NCBI GenBank assembly: GCA_030655075.1
Contig: JAURWE010000046.1
Location: 62,001 to 126,000 of the forward strand
DNA length: 64,000 bases
Source: Pararhizobium sp.
Lineage (GTDB): Bacteria; Pseudomonadota; Alphaproteobacteria; Rhizobiales; Rhizobiaceae
Direction: 5' to 3'
The notes beneath the pieces were generated by a model. That model ran no database searches. It had not been told where the DNA came from and was given only the letters and a program-made list of their open reading frames with translations. Positions 46,020 through 54,818 of the stretch are shown here, piece after piece; the stretch's first letter is position 1; each line of letters begins with the position of its first letter. The position numbers and the translations under genes were made by a program.

Positions 46020-46757
46020 TCAGCGCCAGTCGCCGATCGCCGCCTGGATGACGGCCATCGCCGCCACGGCCGCCGTATCGGCGCGCAGAATGCGCGGGCC
46101 CAGCGGAATGGCCGTGACGAAATCCAGACCGTGCAGGAGCTTGCGTTCCTCCTCCGAAAACCCGCCTTCCGGGCCGATCAGCAGGGCAAGGTGCCGCTCC
46201 CTGATGGCGCTGAGCAGCGGCAACGGATTTTGGCCTGCATCGCTTTCGTCGCAGAAGATGATCCGGCGCTCCGCCGGCCAGCCCTGCAAAATATCCTCCA
46301 GCTTGCGCATCGGCGCGACCTCGGGAAGGCCAAGCACGCCGCATTGCTCTGCCGCCTCGATGACATTGGCCTTCAGCCGTTCCATGCTGCTGATCTTGCC
46401 CTGCACATGCTGCGTCATGACCGGCTGCAGCAGCCCGGCCCCCATCTCCACCGCCTTCTGGACGAGATAGTCGAGCCGGCCCACCTTCAGAGGCGCGAAG
46501 AGATAGTGCAGATCGCACGGCGCTGGCTGGGGCCGTGTCTGCTCGACAGCCGTCAGGATCAGCCGCTTGCGGGTCGGAAACGACAGACCGGCCTTCCACT
46601 CGCCGTCACGTCCGTTGAAGACGAGCACGGCATCCGTCTCGTCGAAGCGCAGCACGTTGATCAGATAGTTGAACTGCTCCTTCGTCGCCTCATGCACGGC
46701 GTTTGGGCCAAGCGGGCTTTCGATGAACAGGCGTTGCATGCGGAAGTTCGCGCGCAT
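46020..46757 (-). CDS. rsmE: 16S rRNA (uracil-1498-N3)-methyltransferase
   Basis: A 245-residue SPOUT-type enzyme that methylates N3 of U1498 in 16S rRNA. An N-terminal PUA-like part (FNYLINVLRFDETDAVLVFNGRDGEW) precedes the trefoil-knot domain, with KVGRLDYLVQKAVEMGAGLLQPVMTQH, the SAM-binding LLIGPEGGFSEEE and IPLGPRILRADTAAVAAM. GAGG is upstream of ATG 46757. The stop of the phosphate transporter gene lies 10 bases upstream, so the two are probably cotranscribed. Confidence 0.95.
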   Translation of the reverse strand: MRANFRMQRLFIESPLGPNAVHEATKEQFNYLINVLRFDETDAVLVFNGRDGEWKAGLSFPTRKRLILTAVEQTRPQPAPCDLHYLFAPLKVGRLDYLVQKAVEMGAGLLQPVMTQHVQGKISSMERLKANVIEAAEQCGVLGLPEVAPMRKLEDILQGWPAERRIIFCDESDAGQNPLPLLSAIRERHLALLIGPEGGFSEEERKLLHGLDFVTAIPLGPRILRADTAAVAAMAVIQAAIGDWR

Positions 46758-46767
46758 CGATGAAACC

Positions 46768-48327
46768 TCACATGAAAATGGCAGACAGCACCAGATAGAC
46801 TACGGCAGCAAGGGCGGCCGATGCGGGCAGGGTAATGACCCAGGCGCCGACGATGGTCAGAAAATGCGACCGCCGCACCAGATGTCGCCGCCGGACCTCG
46901 TCGAAATTGTTTTCCACCGGCTCCATGAAGTCCGTGTGGCCGGTGCGGTTGCGGACATAGTCCAGCCGTCGTTTCGAATTGCGCGTGTACCATTCGCGAA
47001 AGAACCCGACCCCGAACACGGCGCCCACGGCCGTATGGGTGGAACTGATCGGAATTCCCATGGCCGAGGCGACCAGCACCGTGACCGCCGTGGACATGGC
47101 CACGCAGAAGGCACGCATCGGGTTGAGCTTGGTGATTTCTTCTCCAACGACCTTGATCAGGCGCGGGCCGAACAGCAGCAGGCCGGTGGAAATGCCGAGC
47201 GCGCCGATCAGTATGACCCAGAACGGCACCTGCGACACGTCGGTCACCGGCAGCTTGTTGATGGCGGCAACGATGGCAGACAGTGGACCGATCGCATTCG
47301 ACACGTCGTTGGCACCGTGCGCGAAGGACAGAAGCGCCGCCGAGAAGATCAGCGGCACATGAAACATTTTGCGCAGCGACTGGTTGCGATTATCGAGCCC
47401 TTCCGATTGCCGAAAGATGATCGGCCGGCTGACATAATAGACCAGGATTCCCGCCGCCAGGCCGATGGCGAGCGCTGCCGGCAGAGACACTGGAATGATC
47501 CGGTCGACGGCGACAGCGACGATATAGGCGGTAAAGGCACCGAACATGGTCGCGATCAGAACCGGCATCCATGTTCTGACCGCCACGATCTTGTCGTCGC
47601 GGTAGATGATGAATTCCTTGATGAAGGCGAGAAGCAGGGCGGCAAAAACGCCGCCGAGAACAGGCGAAACGGTCCAGCTTGCCGTGATGCCTGCAAGCGA
47701 CCACCACTGCACGGCATGCAGGCCGGCCGCCGCCACACCCGCCCCCATGATGCCGCCGATGATCGAATGGGTGGTGGAAACCGGTGCGCCGGAATAGGTC
47801 GCGATGTTGATGAAGGCGGCAGACGAGATCAGCGCGGCCATCATCACCCAGATGATCGCGCCGCCGGCCGGCATTGCCGCGACGTCGAGGATGCCGGACT
47901 CGATGGTCGAGACCACCTCGCGGCCGGCGATCAGCGCTCCGGCGATCTCGAACACGGCGGCGATCAACAGCGCCGTCACCATCGAAATCGCCCGGGCGCC
48001 GACAGCCGCTCCGACATTGTTGGTGACATCGTTGGCGCCGATGTTCATGGCCATGTAACCGGCAATCGCCGCAGCCGCGATGGCGATCGGAGCGCCGGGT
48101 TCGCCGGTGACATAGGTCGCGGCAAAAACCATGGTCAGCACGATGAAGACGAAGCCGAAGCCGAGCCCGCGCCATTTTTTCATGACCTGCAGCGAGGCTT
48201 CTTCTGCAAGGGTTACCTTGTCGAGATCCTTGTCGAGTGTCAGCTTTTCCAGCCGAGGGCGCGGTTTTGCCACCGTTGTGCTCCATTGTTCGGAAACTGG
48301 AGTAATGGCCTCACCACGACTGTTCAA
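46768..48327 (-). CDS. PiT family inorganic phosphate transporter
   Basis: A 519-residue inner-membrane protein of the PiT type with the diagnostic repeated motif, seen as NIGANDVTNNVGAAVG in the first half and FAHGANDVSNAIGPLSA in the second. SGAPVSTTHSIIGGIMG and AMGIPISSTHTAVGAVFG are the paired ion/phosphate-site repeats. About 12 hydrophobic segments are present, after a charged N-terminus of about 45 residues. It imports phosphate with protons or as a metal complex. It precedes rsmE by 10 bases. It is not preceded by an obvious Pho box. Confidence 0.93.
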   Translation of the reverse strand: MNSRGEAITPVSEQWSTTVAKPRPRLEKLTLDKDLDKVTLAEEASLQVMKKWRGLGFGFVFIVLTMVFAATYVTGEPGAPIAIAAAAIAGYMAMNIGANDVTNNVGAAVGARAISMVTALLIAAVFEIAGALIAGREVVSTIESGILDVAAMPAGGAIIWVMMAALISSAAFINIATYSGAPVSTTHSIIGGIMGAGVAAAGLHAVQWWSLAGITASWTVSPVLGGVFAALLLAFIKEFIIYRDDKIVAVRTWMPVLIATMFGAFTAYIVAVAVDRIIPVSLPAALAIGLAAGILVYYVSRPIIFRQSEGLDNRNQSLRKMFHVPLIFSAALLSFAHGANDVSNAIGPLSAIVAAINKLPVTDVSQVPFWVILIGALGISTGLLLFGPRLIKVVGEEITKLNPMRAFCVAMSTAVTVLVASAMGIPISSTHTAVGAVFGVGFFREWYTRNSKRRLDYVRNRTGHTDFMEPVENNFDEVRRRHLVRRSHFLTIVGAWVITLPASAALAAVVYLVLSAIFM

Positions 48328-48386
48328 GACAAATTCACGGTGGCAGACAGCCTGTACACCGTCAGTTTGGCGTGAGGCTCGCGGCT

Positions 48387-48893
48387 TTAGCGGATGGCGG
48401 ACTTTTCGTCCGGTTTAACCGGCAGGGTCAAGGTCGCCGCGAATTCGAGGATGAGGTTACGCAGCGACGGTTCGGCCACACGTTTGGCCGCCTCGTCGTA
48501 GCTCACCCATTCCAGCGTGCGCACGCCCTGTTCGGGAAACCGCTTGCAGAGATCGTTCACTTCCAGCGCATGCACCTGCACCTTGCAGGGGATTTTCAGG
48601 CCCTGGTCCAGGCCCTTCTGGTAGGTGTAGAAGCCGATCGACTTCTTCTGCGCCTTGCCTTTGACGCCGGCTTCCTCATAGGCTTCGCGCTCGGCAACTT
48701 CGTGCGCACGCTTGCCCTGCATCGGCCAGCCCTTGGGGATCACCCAGCGGCCGGTGTCGCGGCTTGTGATGACGAGAATTTCCAGCGCCGAACTCTTTTT
48801 CTTCAGCCGGTAGCAGAGCGCAGCATATTGCATCCGCGCAGGGCGGCGGAACATCAGGTGCACATCTGTGGCAATCCGGCTGAGAATGTTCAA
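48387..48893 (-). CDS. Nudix hydrolase
   Basis: A 168-residue protein with a Nudix box of type GWPMQGKRAHEVAEREAYEEAGV, containing the REAYEEAG glutamates that bind magnesium. The N-terminal part MQYAALCYRLKKKSSALEILVITSRDTGRWVIPKG is typical of the ADP-ribose/diphosphoinositol-phosphate branch (DIPP-like). Members cleave nucleoside diphosphate-linked substrates. It is followed by the PiT phosphate transporter on the same strand, 60 bases on, which fits a polyphosphate or phosphate-related task. The exact substrate is not determinable. Confidence 0.9.
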   Translation of the reverse strand: MNILSRIATDVHLMFRRPARMQYAALCYRLKKKSSALEILVITSRDTGRWVIPKGWPMQGKRAHEVAEREAYEEAGVKGKAQKKSIGFYTYQKGLDQGLKIPCKVQVHALEVNDLCKRFPEQGVRTLEWVSYDEAAKRVAEPSLRNLILEFAATLTLPVKPDEKSAIR

Positions 48894-49027
48894 GGTCGTG
48901 AAAGCTCCATCATGGTCGAATCAAAAATCATCGGCTCTGCAAAAAAGTATGACCGACGCAGCTTGCCTGTAAATGGCGATATATTGCCAGTCTTGCAACC
49001 GCATCCTGATGACACCCCCGACATTCT

Positions 49028-50158
49028 TTGGGTTCGAATGCGACGAGACAGCGGCGGCAGGGCAATATTGCGCACTTTGTATCCGCCTTGGCAGCCTTCG
49101 CCCTTTGCCATAGTCTCGGTGTTCGGTCCCACTCACACACCGAGGCTCCGATCTTAAGGCCCACGTTCCAGAACATCGCCCGTCTCGCTGGCGTCGGTAC
49201 AGCGACGGTCGAGCGCGTTTTGAACGGAAGGGGCGGTGTGCGCCCGGTGCTGGCCGAAAAAGTGCTGGCGGCCGCCCGTGTCCTCGACTATCCGCGCCGC
49301 CTGCCCGAGGTGCATCGCGGCATCCTGCGCATCGACGTCATTCTGGTCCGGCCGGAAACGACCTTTTTTGCCCGTCTTTCCGAAGCCTTCGCCCGCATCG
49401 CCGCAACGCTCGATACGTCCGTCACTTTCCATCGCACTTTCCTGAAGGAAGACGATCCGGCAGCGATCGCCGCGCTGATTGCCGATCCCCCGACGCGCCG
49501 GGCTGGCCTGATCCTCGCGGTGCCGGACCATCCGCTGATCCGCTCCGCCTTGTCCGCTGCGCAAAAACACGGCCTGCCGGTCGTGCAGATCGTTACGCAG
49601 GCCGAGGGTGTCGCGGCGGATTATGTCGGCATCGACAACCGGGCGGCGGGCCGGACGGCCGCCCTGCTGCTGTCGCGCATGCAGCCGGCCGCCGGCACCG
49701 TGGTGGCGATCTGCCACAGCCAGATCTATCGCGTCCACCGCGACCGTATCGCCGGCTTTTCCGGGTACCTCGCCGAGAACAGGCGCGAAAGGCTCGACTT
49801 CGCCGCCGTCCTGTTCGGCAAGGACGATGCCGGAGAGAGTGCCGACCGGCTGTTCGAGGCCTTCGAGCGCTGGCCCGATCTCGTCGGCCTCTACAATGCC
49901 GGCGGCGCCAATGCCTCGCTCTCGGCCGTGCTGCGCAAACATCCGCGCGGAAAACACATCTTTTTCGTCGGCCACGAACTGACCGAGCGCAGCGCCGATG
50001 CGCTGAGACACGGCGTCATGTCGATCGTCCTCGATCAGGCACCCGAAGCGCAGGCCCGCCGTGCGGTCGATCTGATCCTTTCCCGGCTGGGTCTGGTCAG
50101 CGAGCCCGTCTCCAACGACCCGATCCGCTTCATCACCATCACGCCGGAAAACCTCTGA
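49028..50158 (+). CDS. LacI family transcriptional regulator
   Basis: The helix-turn-helix is FQNIARLAGVGTATVERVLNGRGGVRP, a good match to the LacI family. A periplasmic-binding-like effector domain follows (IDVILVRPETTFFARLSEAF, GLILAVPDHPLIRSA, AADYVGIDNRAAGRTAALLL). The start is uncertain: the domain should begin around base 49,155, but no ATG or GTG is present there; TTG 49028 and TTG 49088 are in frame, both without clear ribosome-binding sites. It precedes the PanB-like, hydroxylase-like and Rieske genes by 90 bases on the same strand, and an inverted repeat in that gap may be its operator. Confidence 0.85.
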   Translation: MGSNATRQRRQGNIAHFVSALAAFALCHSLGVRSHSHTEAPILRPTFQNIARLAGVGTATVERVLNGRGGVRPVLAEKVLAAARVLDYPRRLPEVHRGILRIDVILVRPETTFFARLSEAFARIAATLDTSVTFHRTFLKEDDPAAIAALIADPPTRRAGLILAVPDHPLIRSALSAAQKHGLPVVQIVTQAEGVAADYVGIDNRAAGRTAALLLSRMQPAAGTVVAICHSQIYRVHRDRIAGFSGYLAENRRERLDFAAVLFGKDDAGESADRLFEAFERWPDLVGLYNAGGANASLSAVLRKHPRGKHIFFVGHELTERSADALRHGVMSIVLDQAPEAQARRAVDLILSRLGLVSEPVSNDPIRFITITPENL

Positions 50159-50174
50159 ACGTCGGCGCTTTGAT

Positions 50175-50187
50175 CTGATTTGATCAG
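50175..50187. promoter_or_regulatory. Inverted repeat CTGAT-TTG-ATCAG, candidate operator
   Basis: Perfect 5-bp arms with a 3-base spacer between the LacI gene and the PanB-like gene. It could be a binding site for the LacI regulator. Short, so modest confidence. Confidence 0.3.
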
Positions 50188-50248
50188 AAAAGCCAGCGAC
50201 CGCGTCCGCTCACACGCCTATGCTCCCTGTCAGGCTGGGAGAGAGCAT

Positions 50249-51040
50249 ATGGCAAGACGCACAACGGTTTACGACCTGCAGAGTTTGAAGGGCCAGCGCA
50301 AATGGCTGCAGCTGCATGTCGATACGGCAGAGGAAGCCGCCGCCGCCGTTGCCTGCGATATCAACATTCTCTCCTGCGAGCCCGATCATCATCTTGAGGG
50401 TATCCGCGCTGCTGTTCCTTGCGCCTTTCTCTCCGTCGGCATGCCACATGGTGCCGTTGCCTCACCGGAAGAGGCGATCCGCCTGGGCTTCCAGATGCTG
50501 CGGCGGGGTGCCGATGCGATCTACTGTTCACACTCGCCGCGCTTCATCGAAGCCATGGCGCATGAGGGCATTCCGGTAACCGGCCATGTCGGGCTGGTGC
50601 CCAACCGTGCCGCCTGGACCAGTTTTCGCGCCATCGGCAAGACGCCGGAGGAGGCGCTCAGCGTGCTGCGCGCCGTCAAGGACCTGGAAAATGCCGGGGC
50701 TGCCGCCATCGAGGTCGAGGTGGTTCCGGTCAAGCTGGCCGATTACATCACCCGCCACACGCCGATGATCACCATGGGCATGGGCTGCGGCGCGGTCTGC
50801 GACACGCAATATCTGTTTTCCTCCGACGTGCTCGGCACCCATGGCGGCCACTACCCGCGTCACGCCAAACGCTACGCCGATTTCGTCACGCTGATGGCCG
50901 GCCTGCAGACAAAGCGCATCGAAGCCTTCCGGGCCTTCGCCGCCGAGGTCGCCAGCGGCACCTATCCCGAAGCCAGACACGAGGTCGACATGGATGACGC
51001 CTCGTTCGAGCGCTTCACCACCCTTGCCCAATCGATCTGA
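50249..51040 (+). CDS. PanB-like enzyme (ketopantoate hydroxymethyltransferase fold)
   Basis: A 263-residue protein of the phosphoenolpyruvate-mutase/PanB superfamily. Comparable segments to PanB are IPVTGHVGLVPNRAAWT (PanB: GHLGLTPQ), GKTPEEALSVLRAVKDLENAGAAAIEVEVVP, and ITMGMGCGAVCDTQYLFSSDVLG followed by HYPRHAKRYADF. PanB adds a hydroxymethyl group to a 2-keto acid. This paralogue differs at several positions and sits away from other pantothenate genes, so its substrate is probably different. GGGAGAG is upstream of ATG 50249. It is first of three close genes. Confidence 0.8.
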   Translation: MARRTTVYDLQSLKGQRKWLQLHVDTAEEAAAAVACDINILSCEPDHHLEGIRAAVPCAFLSVGMPHGAVASPEEAIRLGFQMLRRGADAIYCSHSPRFIEAMAHEGIPVTGHVGLVPNRAAWTSFRAIGKTPEEALSVLRAVKDLENAGAAAIEVEVVPVKLADYITRHTPMITMGMGCGAVCDTQYLFSSDVLGTHGGHYPRHAKRYADFVTLMAGLQTKRIEAFRAFAAEVASGTYPEARHEVDMDDASFERFTTLAQSI

Positions 51041-51052
51041 CGGAGAAGACCC

Positions 51053-52066
51053 ATGGATGACCTGAGCTATGGAAAGCGCAACAAGCGCGGCGACTGGGCC
51101 CCGGACGGCCGCATCGAGACGGCGCCGGTTTTCAAGCTGCCGCCCCGGCCGCTCGAATTCCTGAAATGGCTGCCGCATTATTTCCTGCCGTGGAACCTGC
51201 TCTTCGCCGCCTCCGCCGTCGCCTACTGGTACTTCGTCGTGCCGGACGCCGCCGTCATGCAGACGCTCGGCTGGCAGTGGGTCCTGAAACTCTTCGCCGT
51301 CAACTGTGTCGCGGTCTTCCTGTTCTACGGCGCCTTCGAACTGCGCCTCTACCGGATGCGCACGCAGGGCAACCGCTTCAAATACAATGGCAAGTTCCCC
51401 TCGGACGCCAAGAACCCGGCCTTCCTCTTCAACAGCCAGAACCTTGACGGCATCATCCGCACCTTTGCGACCGCCGTGCCGATCTGGACGGCGCTGGAAG
51501 TCGGCATGCTCTGGGCCAATGCCAATGGCTATGGCCCCTGGGTGACGTTTGCCGATCATCCCTGGTATCTGCTTGCCATCGCGCTGGTCATGCCGATCTT
51601 CCATGAGGCGCATTTCTTCGTGATCCACCGGCTGATCCACTGGGGGCCGCTCTATCGCTGGATCCATTCGGTCCACCACAATTCCGTCAATCCGTCTCCG
51701 TGGTCGTCGCTGTCGATGCATCCGGTCGAGCAGATCCTCTATTTTTCCTCGGCCCTGATCCACATCATCATCCCGTCGAACCCGCTCCTGATGATCTACC
51801 AGCTGCATTCCTCCGGCTTTGGTGCCGTCGTCGGCCACATCGGTTTCGACAAGATCGAGGTTGGCCAGAAGGCGGCGATCGATAGCCACGCCTACACCCA
51901 TTACCTGCACCACAAGTTCTTCGAGGTGAATTACGGCGACGGGCTCGTCCCCTTCGACAAGTGGTTCGGCACCTGGCACGACGGCACTAAGGAGGGCGAT
52001 GCCCGCATGCAGGTGCGCTACGAAAAGCGCAAGGCCCGCGCCAATGCCGCAAACGCAGAGAAATGA
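51053..52066 (+). CDS. Membrane fatty-acid hydroxylase / sterol desaturase-like protein
   Basis: A 337-residue membrane protein. Histidine clusters of the di-iron hydroxylase superfamily are visible: HEAHFFVIHRLIHW, RWIHSVHHNSVN and HAYTHYLHHKFFEVNYGDG. Two to four hydrophobic segments precede them (YFLPWNLLFAASAVAYWYFVV; WVLKLFAVNCVAVFLFYGAF). Members use O2 to hydroxylate or desaturate lipid-like substrates and need an electron donor. The Rieske ferredoxin gene 10 bases downstream is the obvious donor. It starts 12 bases after the PanB-like gene. The substrate is unknown; MocD of rhizopine catabolism belongs to a similar class. Confidence 0.88.
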   Translation: MDDLSYGKRNKRGDWAPDGRIETAPVFKLPPRPLEFLKWLPHYFLPWNLLFAASAVAYWYFVVPDAAVMQTLGWQWVLKLFAVNCVAVFLFYGAFELRLYRMRTQGNRFKYNGKFPSDAKNPAFLFNSQNLDGIIRTFATAVPIWTALEVGMLWANANGYGPWVTFADHPWYLLAIALVMPIFHEAHFFVIHRLIHWGPLYRWIHSVHHNSVNPSPWSSLSMHPVEQILYFSSALIHIIIPSNPLLMIYQLHSSGFGAVVGHIGFDKIEVGQKAAIDSHAYTHYLHHKFFEVNYGDGLVPFDKWFGTWHDGTKEGDARMQVRYEKRKARANAANAEK

Positions 52067-52076
52067 GGAGACCGTC

Positions 52077-52394
52077 ATGAGCATCTGGATTTCCGCCTGC
52101 CGCCTCGACGATATCGAGCAGGAAGGCGCCCGCCGTTTCGACCATTCCGGCAAGACCTATGCGGTCTACCGCTCGCCGGACGACGAGGTGTTCTGCATCG
52201 ACGGTCTTTGCACCCATGAAGCCATTCATCTGGCCGACGGTCTGGTCATGGACTACGAGATCGAATGTCCGAAACACTCCGGCGTCTTCGACTATCGAAC
52301 CGGGGAGGCCAGGCGCCTGCCCGCCTGCAAGAACCTCGGCATCTACGCGGCACGGGTTGAGGATGGCGCGGTTCTGGTCGAACTGCCGGGCTAA
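52077..52394 (+). CDS. Rieske [2Fe-2S] ferredoxin, MocE-like
   Basis: A 105-residue ferredoxin with the Rieske ligands CTH (GLCTHEAIHLAD) and CPKHSG (IECPKHSGVFDYRTG), separated by the expected ~18 residues. It contains no hydrophobic segment and is soluble. It closely follows the hydroxylase-like gene and would deliver electrons to its di-iron site; a reductase is not encoded in the operon. The layout follows MocE, a ferredoxin encoded with an oxygenase in rhizopine catabolism. GAG lies a few bases before ATG 52077. Confidence 0.92.
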   Translation: MSIWISACRLDDIEQEGARRFDHSGKTYAVYRSPDDEVFCIDGLCTHEAIHLADGLVMDYEIECPKHSGVFDYRTGEARRLPACKNLGIYAARVEDGAVLVELPG

Positions 52395-52450
52395 CACCGA
52401 TCCGGGCGTGCGGCTCCAGAAACTCTGGAAAAGTTGCCGAACCTCCGCCC

Positions 52451-52468
52451 GCGTCATCCAAGTGTCAT
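52451..52468 (+). promoter_or_regulatory. Pho box upstream of phoA-like gene
   Basis: Two direct repeats GCGTCAT and GTGTCAT separated by 4 bases (11-base pitch) match the PhoB box CTGTCAT-N4-CTGTCAT at 11 of 14 positions. It lies 50 bases before the alkaline phosphatase start. Confidence 0.75.
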
Positions 52469-52517
52469 TCGAGCGCGTTAGGTAAACCTCATGTTTCACC
52501 CCAGAAGCGAGGTTCCC

Positions 52518-54284
52518 ATGCGTCTTCTTCTTGCAGCACTTGCCGCCACCACAATTTTGACCGGTACTGCCCAGGCAACCACCGTTTACCCGCTCGATCG
52601 CGCAACGATTCTTGCCGGTTCGCCCTTCGACTTCAAGGTCGAGCTTGCCACCGTCGTCAAGCCGGAAGACGTCAAGGTCACCGTCAACGGCGAGGACTAC
52701 AAGGTGCTGTTCGGCAGCCAAGCCGAATTTGTTGCCGACGAAAAGGGTAAGGACGACAAGAGCCTCGGTTCAGCCCTGATCCTGCGCGGCCTCGCGCTGG
52801 CAACGCCGGGTGCCTACAAGATCGAGGTCACCGCCGGTGGCGAGACAAAGTCCGTCACCTGGGACGTCTATGGCACGCCGGACACGGCCAAGGCCAAGAA
52901 CATCATCTTCCTGCTCGGCGACGGCCTCTCCGTGGCGCATCGCACCGCTGCACGCATCATGTCCAAGGGCATGACCGAGGGCAAGGCCAACGGCCGCCTC
53001 AACATGGACGATCTCGACCACATGGCCTTCATCGGCACCTCGTCGACCGAAGCCGTGGCGACTGACAGCGCCAACACCATGTCGGCCTACATGACCGGCC
53101 ACAAGACCGCCGTCAACGCACTCGGCGTCTATGGCGACCGCACGCCGGCCTCGCTCGACGACCCGCGCGTCGAGACCTTCGCAGAGGCCATCCGCCGCCA
53201 GACCACGAAGTCGATCGGCATCGTGACGACGTCCGAATTGCAGGATGCAACGCCGGGTGCCGTGGTTTCCCACACCCGCAAGCGCGCCGACAAGGCCGAG
53301 ATCACCGGCATGATGCTCGACGTCAAGCCGGACGTCGTTCTCGGTGGCGGTTCCGCCTACTTCCTGCCGCAGGCCACCAATGGCTCGAAGCGCAAGGACG
53401 ACATGGACTATATCAAGCTCTATCAGGACGCCGGCTATACGCTCGCCACCGACAAGGCAGGCCTCGAAACGGCATCCGGCACCAACACCGGCAAGATCCT
53501 CGGCCTGTTCCACACCAGCAATATGGACTCTATGCTTGATCGCGGTTTCCTGAAGAAGGGCACGGTCGACAAGTTCCCCGATCAGCCGGGTCTGGTCGAT
53601 ATGACCAATGCGGCGCTCGGCGAACTGTCGAAGAACCCGGAAGGCTTCTTTCTGATGATCGAAGCCGCTAACATCGACAAGATGTCCCATCCGCTCGATT
53701 GGGACCGCGCCGTGGTCGAAACCATCGAGTTTGACAAGGCGATCGGTGCTGCCCGCGAATTCGCGGCCAAGAACCCCGACACGCTGATCGTCGTCACCGG
53801 CGACCACACCCATGGTGTCTCCATCATCGGCACCGTCGATGACGAGAAGGAAGGCACCGAAATGCGCGAGAAGGTCGGCACTTACGCTGCTGCCGGCTTC
53901 CCGAACTACACCGACGAAAACGGCGACGGCTACCCGGACAAGATCGACGTGACGCGCCGCCTGTTCCTCTCGGCCAACAACGGTCCTGACCATTACGAAA
54001 CCTTCCGTCCGAAGATGGATGGTCCTTTCGTTCCGGCGATCCAGAACGAAAACAAGGAATATGTCGCCAACGAGGAATACAAGAATGTTCCGGGCGCTGT
54101 CTTCGTCCAGGGCAATATCCCCAAGGAAGGCGATTCCGGTGTTCACGCCGTTGACGATGTCGTGCTGCAGTCGACGGGCCCGGGCTCGGAAGAGTTCAAG
54201 GGCTACATGGAGCAGAGCGATGTCTACCGCGTTCTGGCCGACACGTTTGCGCTGGGCAAGCAGACCGCAACCGTCGCCAACTGA
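52518..54284 (+). CDS. Alkaline phosphatase, PhoA type
   Basis: A 588-residue secreted enzyme. Residues 1-20 form a signal peptide (LLLAALAATTILTGTAQA), followed by about 110 residues of an N-terminal beta domain not found in E. coli PhoA. Catalytic motifs are NIIFLLGDGLSVAH (metal aspartate), the phosphorylated serine in STEAVATDSANTMSAYMTGHK, the aspartate/histidine of IDKMSHPLDWDR and VVTGDHTHG. The enzyme releases phosphate from organic monoesters in the periplasm and requires zinc and magnesium in characterised PhoA members. GAGG precedes ATG 52518. The Pho box indicates PhoB induction under phosphate starvation. Confidence 0.93.
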   Translation: MRLLLAALAATTILTGTAQATTVYPLDRATILAGSPFDFKVELATVVKPEDVKVTVNGEDYKVLFGSQAEFVADEKGKDDKSLGSALILRGLALATPGAYKIEVTAGGETKSVTWDVYGTPDTAKAKNIIFLLGDGLSVAHRTAARIMSKGMTEGKANGRLNMDDLDHMAFIGTSSTEAVATDSANTMSAYMTGHKTAVNALGVYGDRTPASLDDPRVETFAEAIRRQTTKSIGIVTTSELQDATPGAVVSHTRKRADKAEITGMMLDVKPDVVLGGGSAYFLPQATNGSKRKDDMDYIKLYQDAGYTLATDKAGLETASGTNTGKILGLFHTSNMDSMLDRGFLKKGTVDKFPDQPGLVDMTNAALGELSKNPEGFFLMIEAANIDKMSHPLDWDRAVVETIEFDKAIGAAREFAAKNPDTLIVVTGDHTHGVSIIGTVDDEKEGTEMREKVGTYAAAGFPNYTDENGDGYPDKIDVTRRLFLSANNGPDHYETFRPKMDGPFVPAIQNENKEYVANEEYKNVPGAVFVQGNIPKEGDSGVHAVDDVVLQSTGPGSEEFKGYMEQSDVYRVLADTFALGKQTATVAN

Positions 54285-54304
54285 GGCCGGTTTCAACACC
54301 ACGG

Positions 54305-54330
54305 TTCCGGGCGGCATCTGCTGCCCGGAA
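54305..54330 (+). terminator. Strong hairpin after the alkaline phosphatase gene
   Basis: TTCCGGGCGGC-ATCT-GCTGCCCGGAA forms an 11-bp stem with one G-T pair; a TTTCC stretch follows but no long T run. It may weaken read-through into the DUF3299-like operon. Confidence 0.55.
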
Positions 54331-54359
54331 TTTCCGTTTCTGAAATAAGGGGATGCGCC

Positions 54360-54815
54360 ATGTCGAATCCACTCAGCCGCCGCCATCTGCTGACCCTGCT
54401 TGGCCTTGCCCCGCTCGTTACCTTGCCGCACCCGGCGATGGCCGCTCCCACCACCATCAGCTTCGACGATCTCTATGGCAAGGTCAGCGTGCTCGGGCTG
54501 GAATTTTCCGACAAGGTCAAGACCTTAACCGGCAAGCCCATCACCATGAGTGGCTTCATGGCGCCGCCGCTGAAGGCCGAGGCCGATTTCTTCGTGCTGA
54601 CCGAAATCCCCATGTCGATCTGCCCGTTCTGCTCGACCGATTCCGACTGGCCGGACAATATCGTCGTCGTCTATCTCGACGAGAAGCAGACCTTCGTGCA
54701 GGCAGGCACGCGCATAGATGTATCGGGCACGCTCGAAATGGGCAGCTGGACCGATCCGCAAACCGGCTTCCTCAGCCGTCTGCGCATCCGTGGCGCCACA
54801 TACTGGGCTGCCTGA
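54360..54815 (+). CDS. DUF3299-like exported protein
   Basis: A 151-residue protein with a twin-arginine-type signal (NPLSRRHLLTLLGLAPLV) ending AMA near 28. The mature part has the DUF3299 pattern: FSDKVKTLTGKPITMSGFMAPP, FFVLTEIPMSICPFC and VYLDEKQTFVQAGTRIDVSGTLEMG. The CPFC cysteine pair is notable and may bind a metal or act in redox. In Pseudomonas (from memory, PA4063-PA4066) and Vibrio, DUF3299 proteins are encoded beside an ABC transporter in zinc-responsive operons. It lies four bases before the ATPase gene. Metal handling is inference. Confidence 0.7.
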   Translation: MSNPLSRRHLLTLLGLAPLVTLPHPAMAAPTTISFDDLYGKVSVLGLEFSDKVKTLTGKPITMSGFMAPPLKAEADFFVLTEIPMSICPFCSTDSDWPDNIVVVYLDEKQTFVQAGTRIDVSGTLEMGSWTDPQTGFLSRLRIRGATYWAA

Positions 54816-54818
54816 ACA

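Noticed and set aside
48975..49071. Two palindromic sequences (GGCGATATATTGCC and GCAATATTGC) upstream of the LacI gene
   Set aside because: Possible operators, but they lack the central CG typical of LacI sites, and the gene start is not fixed, so their position relative to a promoter is unclear.
52770..54431. 553-codon minus-strand frame
   Set aside because: Antisense to the alkaline phosphatase; no motifs and no ribosome-binding site.
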